From contig JAJRCO010000192.1 in NCBI GenBank assembly GCA_028678905.1, positions 1 through 11,608 of the forward strand: a stretch of 11,608 bases of DNA. The letters run 5' to 3'. Below the pieces are notes generated by a model that worked only from the letters and a program-made list of their open reading frames with translations, was not told where the DNA came from and ran no database searches. Positions 1 to 6,176 of this stretch are shown here, in pieces (positions within the stretch are counted from its first letter, which is position 1; each line of letters starts with the position of its first letter). Both the position numbers and the translations under genes were made by a program. Source of the stretch: Methanomicrobiales archaeon. Lineage in GTDB: Archaea > Halobacteriota > Methanomicrobia > Methanomicrobiales > JACTUA01.

Positions 1-11
1 ATAGCGGATTG

Positions 12-1049
12 TTACAGAACGGCATGTACAGTCCTCCTCCACCGGTGCAACAGGCGCTCTGTCCCCCGCGTTCCTATAGGATCTGGGACCGGTACAGGAA
101 GGGGGATGCCCTCCTCTTGAAGGGCAAGTCCCGTCATCTTGATCAGTTCGGTCAAGTAGGGAGTTGGATTTTGCCGCTCGAAGGTTACTTCGACCCCCCG
201 GAGGTCCTCGAATTTCGAGCGAACTCTCTCCTGGTATTCCCGCTCTTTTTCCATGGCGTCCCCGATTTCGATATCCAGGGACCGGGCAACCTCGTTCAGG
301 AAGGAGAGAGTCCCCTCAAATCCGATGGGGAAGTGATCCAGGTATGGCGTGCCGAATCGACGATCCAGAAGCCTCCCCACTGGTGAGAGATCCGGTTCGC
401 GCAGGATGTTGAGGGCAGAACGGGAGATCTCCTGTAGATCTGCAGTGAGAATGTTGCGGATGAACCGGAGATGCACCCGAACTCCGAGGAGTTCGAGCAG
501 GCGCACGATCTCTCGATAGTTCTCTTCCACCTCGAATTCGAGATTTTTCTCTCCGATTAGGGTGATCCTCAGAGGCATCCGATCACCAGGAACGGCACGT
601 TCCGCGATGGTCTGCAGGGAGAGGAGCATCCCGTTGTTGAAACCTCCCCCCAGGAATCCGGCGGAAGGAAGGTATATTACCGGAATCTTCCATGGTTTCC
701 GGCAGACCGCGGCCGTATCATCGCCGATGGTGTCTACCACACAGGTGTTGAGGACAAAAATCCCTCCGATATCCTCCTCCTGCGCCTCCTGAATCGCCAG
801 TTCGAGCGTGTCTTCCCCGCCGAAAATGATGTCGTCTTCTGAGAGATCAGTAGACTGTATCCGGGGAAACCGAGGATCCTCGTCCGCTTGAAGGGTAGCG
901 TGAAGGAGAGAAAAGTTATGGTGAGCGCATCCGGAAGGACCGTGCACAATGGAAAGAGCATCCTTCACGCCAGTGGTAACGGAGAGTGCACCCAGCACAG
1001 TACAACCTTCCATTCTGGAGCTGCGCGAGATATTGGATATCGGGTTCAT
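12..1049 (-). CDS. Nitrogenase component 1-family (NifD/NifE-like) protein, Nfl type
   Basis: A 345-residue protein of the nitrogenase component 1 superfamily, the catalytic or scaffold half of ATP-driven reductases. Seen: three cysteines spaced like the P-cluster ligands of NifD (C16, C41 within HGPSGC, C103 within NTCVVDTIGDD; spacing 25 and 62, against 26 and 66 in NifD), an IIFGGEDTL motif near 74-82 matching NifD's FGGDKKL, and a FGTPYL...FPIGFEGT segment near 233-247. Where NifD has its FeMo-cofactor cysteine (about 210-220 here) there is none. Only about 85 residues follow the PIG motif, so the third domain is short compared with NifD (about 480 residues in total). The stop is inside the window. 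The start ATG at 1049 has no clear Shine-Dalgarno; M13 is an alternative. It follows the NifH-like gene by 112 nt on the same strand. The N-terminus does not resemble what I remember of CfbD (methanogenesis marker 13). Inference: an uncharacterised Nfl reductase subunit. Family sure, substrate unknown. Confidence 0.85.
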   Translation of the reverse strand: MNPISNISRSSRMEGCTVLGALSVTTGVKDALSIVHGPSGCAHHNFSLLHATLQADEDPRFPRIQSTDLSEDDIIFGGEDTLELAIQEAQEEDIGGIFVLNTCVVDTIGDDTAAVCRKPWKIPVIYLPSAGFLGGGFNNGMLLSLQTIAERAVPGDRMPLRITLIGEKNLEFEVEENYREIVRLLELLGVRVHLRFIRNILTADLQEISRSALNILREPDLSPVGRLLDRRFGTPYLDHFPIGFEGTLSFLNEVARSLDIEIGDAMEKEREYQERVRSKFEDLRGVEVTFERQNPTPYLTELIKMTGLALQEEGIPLPVPVPDPIGTRGTERLLHRWRRTVHAVL

Positions 1050-1161
1050 ATGTTTCGATATTTTATCAATTTTACTTGTTTTAACGTAATAAAAATGGTT
1101 CGCATTACCGCTGCCCGATGAGACCCATAATCGAGGATCCGATGCCTGAACGGCTGGAACA
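1050..1161 (-). promoter_or_regulatory. AT-rich spacer with TATA-like element before component 1 gene
   Basis: The 112-nt gap between the NifH-like and NifD-like genes is much richer in A and T than either gene. Read on the minus strand it holds a TATA-like stretch ATTTTTATTACG (about 1085-1096), roughly 40 nt before the ATG at 1049, and no ribosome site close to the ATG. This could be a separate promoter for the component 1 gene. It could equally be a leader within a bicistronic transcript. Weak evidence from base composition only. Confidence 0.25.
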
Positions 1162-1977
1162 CTAGATATAGGCGAGGGCTACGGCCTCCAGCTGATCTGT
1201 TTCTAGGGGTACAGGAATGGTAAGAGCTCGGTTATCTAGGATCGAGCTGGCTAGAGCCCGGTAGATCTGTGCCTGACCGGAATCAGGGGCATATTCGACC
1301 ACTGTCTGCTTGTGCAGTTCTGCGAGCTGGACCACCCTGTCCCGTGGAACGAATCCGGTCAGTGTCGATCCGATCTGCCGGGCAAATTCCTCCACCAGTT
1401 CCTTTTCACGGGGATGGGTATTCGCTGAATTGCAGATCACTCCACCCAGGCGACATTTGCTCCGGCCATGGCGGGCGAGGCGAGCGATCGCTTTGCAGAT
1501 ATTGTTTGCTGCATACAGAGACATCAACTCTCCGGAGGTAACCAGATAAACCTCTTCCGCGTATCCCTCCCGCATGGGCATAGCAAATCCTCCGCACACC
1601 ACGTCTCCCAGCACATCGTAGACCACCACATCTGCCTTCAGCGCTCCGAGTTTCTCCAGGAGCTGGAACGTGGCAATGATTCCGCGGCCCGCACAACCTA
1701 CCCCTGGTTCAGGCCCCCCCGCCTCAACGCACTGTACGCCCCGGTACCCGGTGAACACCACTTCACTTGAGGCGATTGGGTCGGATTCCCGCTCGCGGAC
1801 CAGATCGAGGACGGTGGGAATCCCCGCCCCATGCATCAGCATCCGGGTGCTATCATGTTTGGGATCACACCCTATCTGTAATACTTTCATTCCCCCCTCA
1901 GCAAATGCGGCAGAAAGGTTTGCTGCGGTGGTGGACTTCCCGATGCCCCCTTTACCGTACAGGGCGATCTGTCTCAT
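1162..1977 (-). CDS. NifH-like nitrogenase iron protein (NflH type)
   Basis: A 271-residue dimeric ATPase of the NifH/BchL/CfbC family, which passes single low-potential electrons from a 4Fe-4S cluster held between two subunits to a component 1 partner. Seen: P-loop GKGGIGKST at 8-16; switch region CDPKHDST at 37-44; cluster ligands C95 in GVGCAGRGI and C128 in GDVVCGGFAMP; and the arginine R98 of CAGRG, matching the residue ADP-ribosylated in some nitrogenases. The length fits the family, with a C-terminal tail of about 20 residues past the usual end. The ATG at 1977 begins the conserved MRQIALYGKGG strand; there is no good Shine-Dalgarno. The gene sits just upstream of the component 1-like gene, so the two probably form one enzyme. 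It could be annotated CfbC (F430 synthesis) on similarity alone, but its neighbour does not look like CfbD, so I leave the symbol empty. Confidence 0.92.
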   Translation of the reverse strand: MRQIALYGKGGIGKSTTAANLSAAFAEGGMKVLQIGCDPKHDSTRMLMHGAGIPTVLDLVRERESDPIASSEVVFTGYRGVQCVEAGGPEPGVGCAGRGIIATFQLLEKLGALKADVVVYDVLGDVVCGGFAMPMREGYAEEVYLVTSGELMSLYAANNICKAIARLARHGRSKCRLGGVICNSANTHPREKELVEEFARQIGSTLTGFVPRDRVVQLAELHKQTVVEYAPDSGQAQIYRALASSILDNRALTIPVPLETDQLEAVALAYI

Positions 1978-2281
1978 CGCCAGTACTTGGGGAGCTGGTT
2001 ACAAATAGGTAGCTCTGTTTGCGGTAACACAAGGCAGATTGCGCAGACCGGTATCACGTTCCTACCCAAAAAAAAATTATCAAAAATAGTATAATTGATA
2101 ATTATATCTCATCATTCTTCTCGCTATGATTACACTCGCATACTTCTTTGTTCTTCAACCTCATAAGCACCGGATAATGGATGGATCTTGTCGCAGCTTC
2201 GCAGTTTAAGCCACAAAATTAGAGAAATGGCGGCCGAAATAAGCTGTTATTCATCTTACCGACGTTTTATCTTGGTGGTAG
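1978..2281. other. 304-bp gene-free region upstream of the NifH-like gene
   Basis: No convincing gene on either strand; the only open frames are about 20-27 codons with no ribosome site. The stretch is A+T-rich around 2065-2110. It separates the phosphoribulokinase stop from the NifH-like start, both on the minus strand, and therefore should hold the end of one transcript and the promoter of the next. The inverted repeat and A9 tract at 2068-2103 are its only clear structure. Confidence 0.5.
2068..2103 (-). terminator. Inverted repeat followed by T9 (terminator or operator)
   Basis: The 9-bp arms AATTATCAA (2075-2083) and TTGATAATT (2095-2103) are perfect complements around an 11-nt spacer. 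On the minus strand the second arm runs straight into nine T (plus-strand A at 2068-2076, partly shared with the arm). This is the shape of an intrinsic terminator for the phosphoribulokinase transcript that stops at 2282, and oligo-T termination is known in archaea. The stem is entirely weak A/T apart from one G:C pair. The same DNA contains TATA-like sequence about 100 nt ahead of the NifH-like start, so it could instead be a promoter or operator. I cannot separate the two readings. Confidence 0.35.
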
Positions 2282-3295
2282 TTATTCCCGTCCGATGAAG
2301 ATCCGTCGGTTGATGATCCGCCAGGCAAGGATCAGCTGGGCAATTTCACCTGCGACCACGTAGGACCGATGAGTATAGATATCGATCGGATGAACCCCGG
2401 TCTGTCGTTCCACGTTCCTCTCCAGTTTCCTGATGAGTGCATAATTCAGCTCTCCGTCAAAGGTCAGGGTGCCCCAGCCGCGGCCGTCAAGGGTCTGTCT
2501 TTGGAATTCCAGAAGAAAGTCTCTTTCTGACATGGAAAGAAGCGACAGCAGGTCGATAGAGAGATCAGTGTCCTCCACTGCACGCAGGAGTTTGCTCTGG
2601 AGGAGAGCGACCTGATAGACATTTCTTTCCCTGCCCAGGGTCTCACCGTATTTGGAGTGACTGATGCGTATGATAGCATCGGCATACCAGCGCTGGGGGG
2701 CGATATATTCCTGGTAATCGTTCTCTCTTTCGGCGAGCTCGTCGAGTACCTCCGTCTCCTGATATCCCCGGACCTCGATGTCGCGCTTAATCTTCCATTC
2801 ACGCTTCACCGGTCGGTCGGGATCCACGAAGAGTTTGAAGTCCAGGAGCTCCCGGAGAACAGGCGTGAAGAAGGTGTGAAGCCCCTCCAGTATCAGGATC
2901 TTTTTGGGAGAGAAAGGGATGGGGGGGTCAAGTTGTCCGGTCCGGTGGTTATATACCGGTTTTCGGATGGTCTCTCCTTTTTTCAATGCAACAAGGTCCC
3001 TCTCCAGCCGTTGCAGGTCATTTGCCTCTGGCGCGAGGGGGGTGATATGAAGTTGTCTCCGTTGCTCCCGGTCATAACAGTGGTAGTCATCCAGGGTGAT
3101 GGTTGAGACCAGATCTTCGCCGAAGATCTGGCGGATGGCCTGGGTAAACGTAGTCTTCCCGGAGCCGCTGTCCCCTGCGACGCCCAGGGTAAAGATCAGC
3201 GGGGAAGAGGAAATTACGTCCTTAAAGTTCAGGGCATGCATACTGGGTTTCCGGTCAGTGATTTTCTCGTACCGAATCGTCATCCTGTTCGCCAT
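2282..3295 (-). CDS. prk: Phosphoribulokinase, archaeal type
   Basis: A 337-residue P-loop kinase expected to phosphorylate ribulose 5-phosphate to ribulose 1,5-bisphosphate in the cytoplasm. Seen: Walker A GDSGSGKT at 41-48, ITLDDYHCYDR at 66-76 supplying the acidic catalytic pair D69/D70, substrate-loop region KPVYNHRTG at 112-120, Walker B-like LILEGLHTFF at 134-143, and KRDIEVRGY at 170-178. The HITPLAPEAND segment and the length match archaeal PRKs rather than uridine kinases, which are much shorter. Known: the Methanospirillum hungatei homologue is a true PRK, working with form III RuBisCO in the reductive hexulose-phosphate pathway. ATG at 3295 is favoured by a GGAG about 11 nt upstream; M5 and M19 are weaker choices. 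It lies 69 nt after fprA on the same strand, so it may belong to that transcript. No RuBisCO gene is present in the window. Confidence 0.85.
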   Translation of the reverse strand: MANRMTIRYEKITDRKPSMHALNFKDVISSSPLIFTLGVAGDSGSGKTTFTQAIRQIFGEDLVSTITLDDYHCYDREQRRQLHITPLAPEANDLQRLERDLVALKKGETIRKPVYNHRTGQLDPPIPFSPKKILILEGLHTFFTPVLRELLDFKLFVDPDRPVKREWKIKRDIEVRGYQETEVLDELAERENDYQEYIAPQRWYADAIIRISHSKYGETLGRERNVYQVALLQSKLLRAVEDTDLSIDLLSLLSMSERDFLLEFQRQTLDGRGWGTLTFDGELNYALIRKLERNVERQTGVHPIDIYTHRSYVVAGEIAQLILAWRIINRRIFIGRE

Positions 3296-3364
3296 ACTGG
3301 CAGATCTCCGGGGTCCGGGTAGACGCCGGTGTTTCCTCCCTAGCTTTTACGAGAGGTTTTCGAG

Positions 3365-4561
3365 TCATTGATCTTTTATCACGAGGGGGTCATCACGATG
3401 CCTCTCTGCGATCGAATCGGCCAGGCGATCCAGCGCCCGGAATCCCTCCTCCGTCGGATAGCCTTTGACCAGCACCGGGTCGAGGAATTTCATGGTGCTG
3501 CCTGAAAACATGTCGGAAAGAACCCGCAGCGTCTTTCCTCCCCAGCCATAGGAGCCGATGACCGCAGCGTATCTCGCCTTGGGGCGAAGGATTCGGACCA
3601 GGTGGGCCGCATACAGGGCTGTGGGATGAGGGTTGAAGAGTACCGTGGGAGTACCTATTACGATTGTACCTGCATCAACAAGGGAGATAGCCATCTCCCC
3701 GAGATCGGTGACGGCGAGATTGTAGAGCTTCACCGTAACGCCCCTTTTTACGAGGGCGTCCACCAGGTAATCTACCATTGCCCGGGTACTTCCGTGCATG
3801 GAAACGTAAGCGATCATCACTTCATTTTTAACCCGATCTGAAACCCAGTCCGCGTATGCATCCAGGATAAATTCTGGATCGTCCCAGATCGGCCCATGAC
3901 TGGTAGCGATCATCCGGATCTCATAATCTTTCAGCCTCTCCAGATGGGTGTTGATGTTGACCCGAAATGGCATCATGATCTCAGCGTAATACCGTTTGGA
4001 AGCCTCGTATATCCGAGGCAGATCCCGCGCATATAAGTCGGAACTAGCCAGGTGCGAACCGAAGAAATCACAGGTGAATAGAATTTTATCTTCCTGGAGA
4101 TAGGTAAGCATGGTCTCGGGCCAGTGCACCCAGGGCGTGATCAGGAACTCGAGTGTGCGATCCCCCAGGGAGAGCGTATCCCGGTCCTGGACCGGATAAA
4201 AAACATCATCCGCAAGAAGGAGATGAGACTGTAAAAATTCCTGACATTTTGCATTGGTCACTATTTTGATTCCCGGGAACGCTTCGAGAATACAGGGGAT
4301 GGCACCAGAATGATCCTGCTCGGCATGGTTGACCACCAGATAATCGATGGAGGATAGTCCCAGGGAGCGAAGATTCTCCAGAAGCACCCCTTCTTTCCGG
4401 GGATCAACGGTGTCGATAAGGGCGGTCTTTTCCTTGCCCCGGATAAGGTACGCATTGTAGCTGGTACCTTGGGGAAGCGGGATGAGCTCATCAAACAGCC
4501 TTCGATCCCAGTCGTTGGCACCCACCCAGCAGAGACCGGGGACAATCTCCCGGTACGTCAT
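3365..4561 (-). CDS. fprA: F420H2 oxidase / flavodiiron protein FprA
   Basis: A 398-residue A-type flavodiiron protein, which in methanogens reduces O2 to water with electrons from reduced F420. Seen: an N-terminal metallo-beta-lactamase-like diiron domain with H79-x-E81-x-D83-H84 (NHAEQDHSG), H146 (PWVHWPE), D165 (FTCDFFGSH) and H222 (TSHGPIW), followed by a flavodoxin domain from about residue 248 with FMN phosphate loop SMHGSTRAM (254-262) and a GSYGWGG loop (336-342). All six expected iron ligands are present. The frame is open 49 codons further upstream, but that stretch is the rubredoxin gene read in another frame; the ATG at 4561 overlaps the rubredoxin TGA (ATGA) and starts the conserved MTYREIVPG. 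Translation is probably coupled to rubredoxin. A nitric oxide reductase role is possible for the family but less likely in a methanogen. Confidence 0.93.
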   Translation of the reverse strand: MTYREIVPGLCWVGANDWDRRLFDELIPLPQGTSYNAYLIRGKEKTALIDTVDPRKEGVLLENLRSLGLSSIDYLVVNHAEQDHSGAIPCILEAFPGIKIVTNAKCQEFLQSHLLLADDVFYPVQDRDTLSLGDRTLEFLITPWVHWPETMLTYLQEDKILFTCDFFGSHLASSDLYARDLPRIYEASKRYYAEIMMPFRVNINTHLERLKDYEIRMIATSHGPIWDDPEFILDAYADWVSDRVKNEVMIAYVSMHGSTRAMVDYLVDALVKRGVTVKLYNLAVTDLGEMAISLVDAGTIVIGTPTVLFNPHPTALYAAHLVRILRPKARYAAVIGSYGWGGKTLRVLSDMFSGSTMKFLDPVLVKGYPTEEGFRALDRLADSIAERHRDDPLVIKDQ

Positions 4562-4722
4562 TCGATCACTTCCCTGAACTGAGACTTTTCCGCTCCACAG
4601 ATAGGACATACCCATCTTTCCGGAAGATCTTCGAAAGGCGTGCCCGGTTTGATGTTCTGCGTAGGATCGCCCTCTTCGGGATCGTAAATATGACCGCAGA
4701 GAGCGCACTGATATTTCTTCAT
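4558..4722 (-). CDS. rub: Rubredoxin
   Basis: A 54-residue one-iron electron carrier. Seen: the two CxxC iron-binding knuckles, YQCALCGHIYD (4-14) and WVCPICGAEK (37-46), with the usual intervening segment PEEGDPTQNIKPGTPFEDLP. The length is normal for rubredoxin. The ATG at 4722 follows a strong purine-rich ribosome site, GAGGAGAGGAG, a few nt upstream. Its stop overlaps the fprA start by ATGA. Known: rubredoxins donate electrons to flavodiiron proteins in anaerobes; pairing with FprA here suggests such a role, or a peroxide/superoxide defence role. Methanogen FprA can also take electrons from F420H2 directly, so rubredoxin may be a second donor. Confidence 0.95.
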   Translation of the reverse strand: MKKYQCALCGHIYDPEEGDPTQNIKPGTPFEDLPERWVCPICGAEKSQFREVIE

Positions 4723-4740
4723 GTGTCTCCTCTCCTCTGA

Positions 4741-4836
4741 TTAGACTCTTCTGATATCAAAGAATATGCCCCCGTGCACCAAAACCTCGTATCCGTCGGA
4801 TTTAGATTCGTAAAATTTTAGAGTAACATCTGGCAT
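4741..4836 (-). CDS. Possible 31-residue small ORF before rubredoxin
   Basis: An open frame coding 31 residues, starting MPDVTLKFYESKSDGY and ending FFDIRRV, lies 18 nt before the rubredoxin ATG on the same strand. In its favour: it fits between a TATA-like element at 4875-4886 (about 45 nt before its ATG) and the rubredoxin ribosome site, with alternating hydrophobic residues that could form a beta hairpin. Against it: no Shine-Dalgarno before the ATG, small size, no recognised family. A longer in-frame version from 4926 would overlap the membrane protein gene and read through the TATA element, so I prefer the short one. It may simply be the 5' leader of the rubredoxin-fprA message. Confidence 0.25.
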   Translation of the reverse strand: MPDVTLKFYESKSDGYEVLVHGGIFFDIRRV

Positions 4837-4873
4837 GAGGTGCAGGAACACAAAGGGGATTGTGGCACTGGCA

Positions 4874-4887
4874 CTATAAAAATATAG
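4874..4887 (-). promoter_or_regulatory. TATA-like promoter element for rubredoxin-fprA
   Basis: CTATAAAAATATAG (minus strand CTATATTTTTATAG) lies just downstream of the stop of the membrane protein gene and is the strongest TATA-like sequence ahead of rubredoxin. Transcription would begin about 25 nt further along, near 4850, leaving a leader of about 130 nt before rubredoxin or about 15-20 nt before the small ORF. A second weaker A/T element, TAAAATTTTA, is at 4811-4820. Position and composition only. Confidence 0.4.
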
Positions 4888-4900
4888 GTGAAGTCGCCGA

Positions 4901-5314
4901 TCACTCGGAAGATACTTCCTCAACACCGGCAGAATACTCTTGTTCTACCTCCCCTTCGCCACCTTCTTCGGCAAGGTCCTTTTCTTCCAGGATAAACCAG
5001 ATGTTCATAGCATACCGGGTATTTTGTTCTACATCGCGGACCATGCGAAGCATTCGGGATACTGCCAGGAGAGCGGATCCCAACAGGAGGCCAAGAAGTA
5101 GCACCACGATGGCTATTACGATTCGGATGCCTGAAGAATAGGGAAGCGCGATTCGTCCGCTGAGCATGAGTATGGAAAGCACCACCCCGGCGATGATCAG
5201 GATTGCCCCAAAGATCAGAAGCCAGATGGAGAGATACTGGGCATCCCGATGACGTTCCTCCCACTCATAGCGCCCATGCCGTCGTCTTATAGACTCCAGG
5301 TTCACCATACTCAT
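4901..5314 (-). CDS. Hypothetical protein with two membrane helices
   Basis: A 137-residue protein I do not recognise. Seen: a basic and acidic N-terminus (1-26, rich in R and E); a hydrophobic helix at about 27-51; a short loop with GRIALPYSSG; a second helix at about 63-86 beginning GIRIVIAIVV; a basic stretch RMLRMVRD that should stay in the cytoplasm; and a strongly acidic C-terminus (about 110-137, many E). Both ends are therefore probably cytoplasmic with a short external hairpin. ATG at 5314 has a GGAG about 11 nt upstream; M3 is a possible alternative. It is 81 nt after the DUF1894 gene on the same strand and ahead of rubredoxin, but nothing in it suggests a link to either. No signal peptide cleavage site or catalytic motif is visible. 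Confidence 0.7.
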   Translation of the reverse strand: MSMVNLESIRRRHGRYEWEERHRDAQYLSIWLLIFGAILIIAGVVLSILMLSGRIALPYSSGIRIVIAIVVLLLGLLLGSALLAVSRMLRMVRDVEQNTRYAMNIWFILEEKDLAEEGGEGEVEQEYSAGVEEVSSE

Positions 5315-5395
5315 CGCATCAATCTCCGGTAGCCCACTTCATCTCTTTTCTGTTATGAGATCGGGAGAAAAAGGGGGCTCTCTCGGGGAAGGACT

Positions 5396-5674
5396 TTATC
5401 TGGGCACGGTGCGCAGGCGAGCAACTTCCTCTGTCGCCCCTCGGGCGCGCAGGATGAATGTACCATGACAGGGTTTGGTGTAGGGAAAGATCACGTCATC
5501 CCCTTCGACTCCGACGAAGATCGGGGGAACACCGATGATGTAGACATCGAACAAGTGATATCCGGGCTCCACCTGATAGTGTTCCGGGAAATTGCCGATG
5601 ATATACTCCCTGCATTCGGAAAAGGTAACCTGGGATGCCAGTACTTCACATCTACGCGCTTCCACGCAGCCCAT
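5396..5674 (-). CDS. DUF1894 family protein (methanogen-specific)
   Basis: A small protein of 92 residues from the ATG at 5674. I recognise DUF1894 from the pattern FSECREYI, then EPGYHLFDVYIIGVPPIFVGVEGDDVIFPYTKPCHGTF: conserved PGY, IIGVPP and FPxTKPCxG. The family is essentially confined to methanogens and its function is unknown to me. Three cysteines near the N-terminus and one in TKPC could bind metal, but I see no recognised metal motif. A GTG at 5683 would add MGI, but the AGGAG ribosome site is only 2 nt from that GTG and about 10 nt from the ATG, so I choose the ATG. That ATG overlaps the stop of the DUF1890 gene (TAATG), which implies translational coupling and a shared role. Confidence 0.85.
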   Translation of the reverse strand: MGCVEARRCEVLASQVTFSECREYIIGNFPEHYQVEPGYHLFDVYIIGVPPIFVGVEGDDVIFPYTKPCHGTFILRARGATEEVARLRTVPR

Positions 5675-6147
5675 TATCCCCACTCTCCTGACAGCGAATC
5701 GATGCGGTGCTTTAACGGCCCCGGATTATGGGTAGCCCGTGCCACTATAAGGTGAGCGGGGAACGTGATCTGATCCGCGAGTTCTTGCGCGTGATCGCCG
5801 AACACCAGGGCATAGATGCTACGACCTAAGAGAGAAGCCAGAGTGGCCGCGTAGGAAATACCGGCGTCTTTGTGAATGAAGACGAAGCAGAGATCTGCGT
5901 CTCTTCTTTTTTCGGCGATCTCTCCGATGCACTGATCCAGGTCGATCAGCTCGCCAACGTAGTGGCGATCGGAATCTGCGACATCGAGAAGGGCTCTCGC
6001 CGCTTTGGTGCCGGCCACCACGGGATGAATGCCCCGTCTGCGGAGCACCGCCATTAGATAAAGGGCGATGCTGGTCTGGACCGGAACCTCGGGGCACCCC
6101 AGGACCAGGAGTGCCACTTTTTCTGAAGAGTCGGGAGTGGGAGTCAC
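5674..6147 (-). CDS. DUF1890 family protein (methanogen-specific)
   Basis: A 157-residue protein with a Rossmann-like beginning: a hydrophobic strand VALLVLGCPEVPVQTSIALY (11-30), then PVVAGTKAARALLDVAD, HYVGELIDLDQCI (62-74), DLCFVFIHKDAGISYAAT (85-102), ALVFG (113-117) and ATHNPGPLKHRID (138-150). This order matches the DUF1890 family of methanogens, of unknown function. LGCPEVP and HKDAGxSY look like a conserved ligand or partner surface. The start is a GTG at 6147, chosen because GAGGT lies 7 nt upstream; an ATG overlapping it runs at once into TGA. The first ten residues are likely disordered. It is followed by DUF1894 with a one-base overlap, a pairing that suggests the two products form a complex. 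Confidence 0.85.
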   Translation of the reverse strand: MTPTPDSSEKVALLVLGCPEVPVQTSIALYLMAVLRRRGIHPVVAGTKAARALLDVADSDRHYVGELIDLDQCIGEIAEKRRDADLCFVFIHKDAGISYAATLASLLGRSIYALVFGDHAQELADQITFPAHLIVARATHNPGPLKHRIDSLSGEWG

Positions 6148-6176
6148 ATTCAGACCTCTAGCAATGATTCATATGA

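Noticed and set aside
1..120. Frameshift at the 3' end of the component 1 gene
   Set aside because: One alternative minus-strand frame hits a stop at once and the other gives a glycine- and cysteine-rich sequence unlike the family; the called frame is the most protein-like.
12..1977. Annotating the pair as cfbC and cfbD of F430 biosynthesis
   Set aside because: The iron protein would allow it, but the component 1 N-terminus does not match the marker-13/CfbD pattern as I remember it. I left the symbols empty rather than guess.
4741..4926. 61-codon version of the small ORF before rubredoxin
   Set aside because: Overlaps the membrane protein gene and would place the best TATA element inside its coding sequence; only the 31-codon form was kept, at low confidence.
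5315..5395. Rho-independent-style terminator after the DUF1894 gene
   Set aside because: There is a T5 run on the minus strand after a C-rich stretch, but I could not find a convincing stem.
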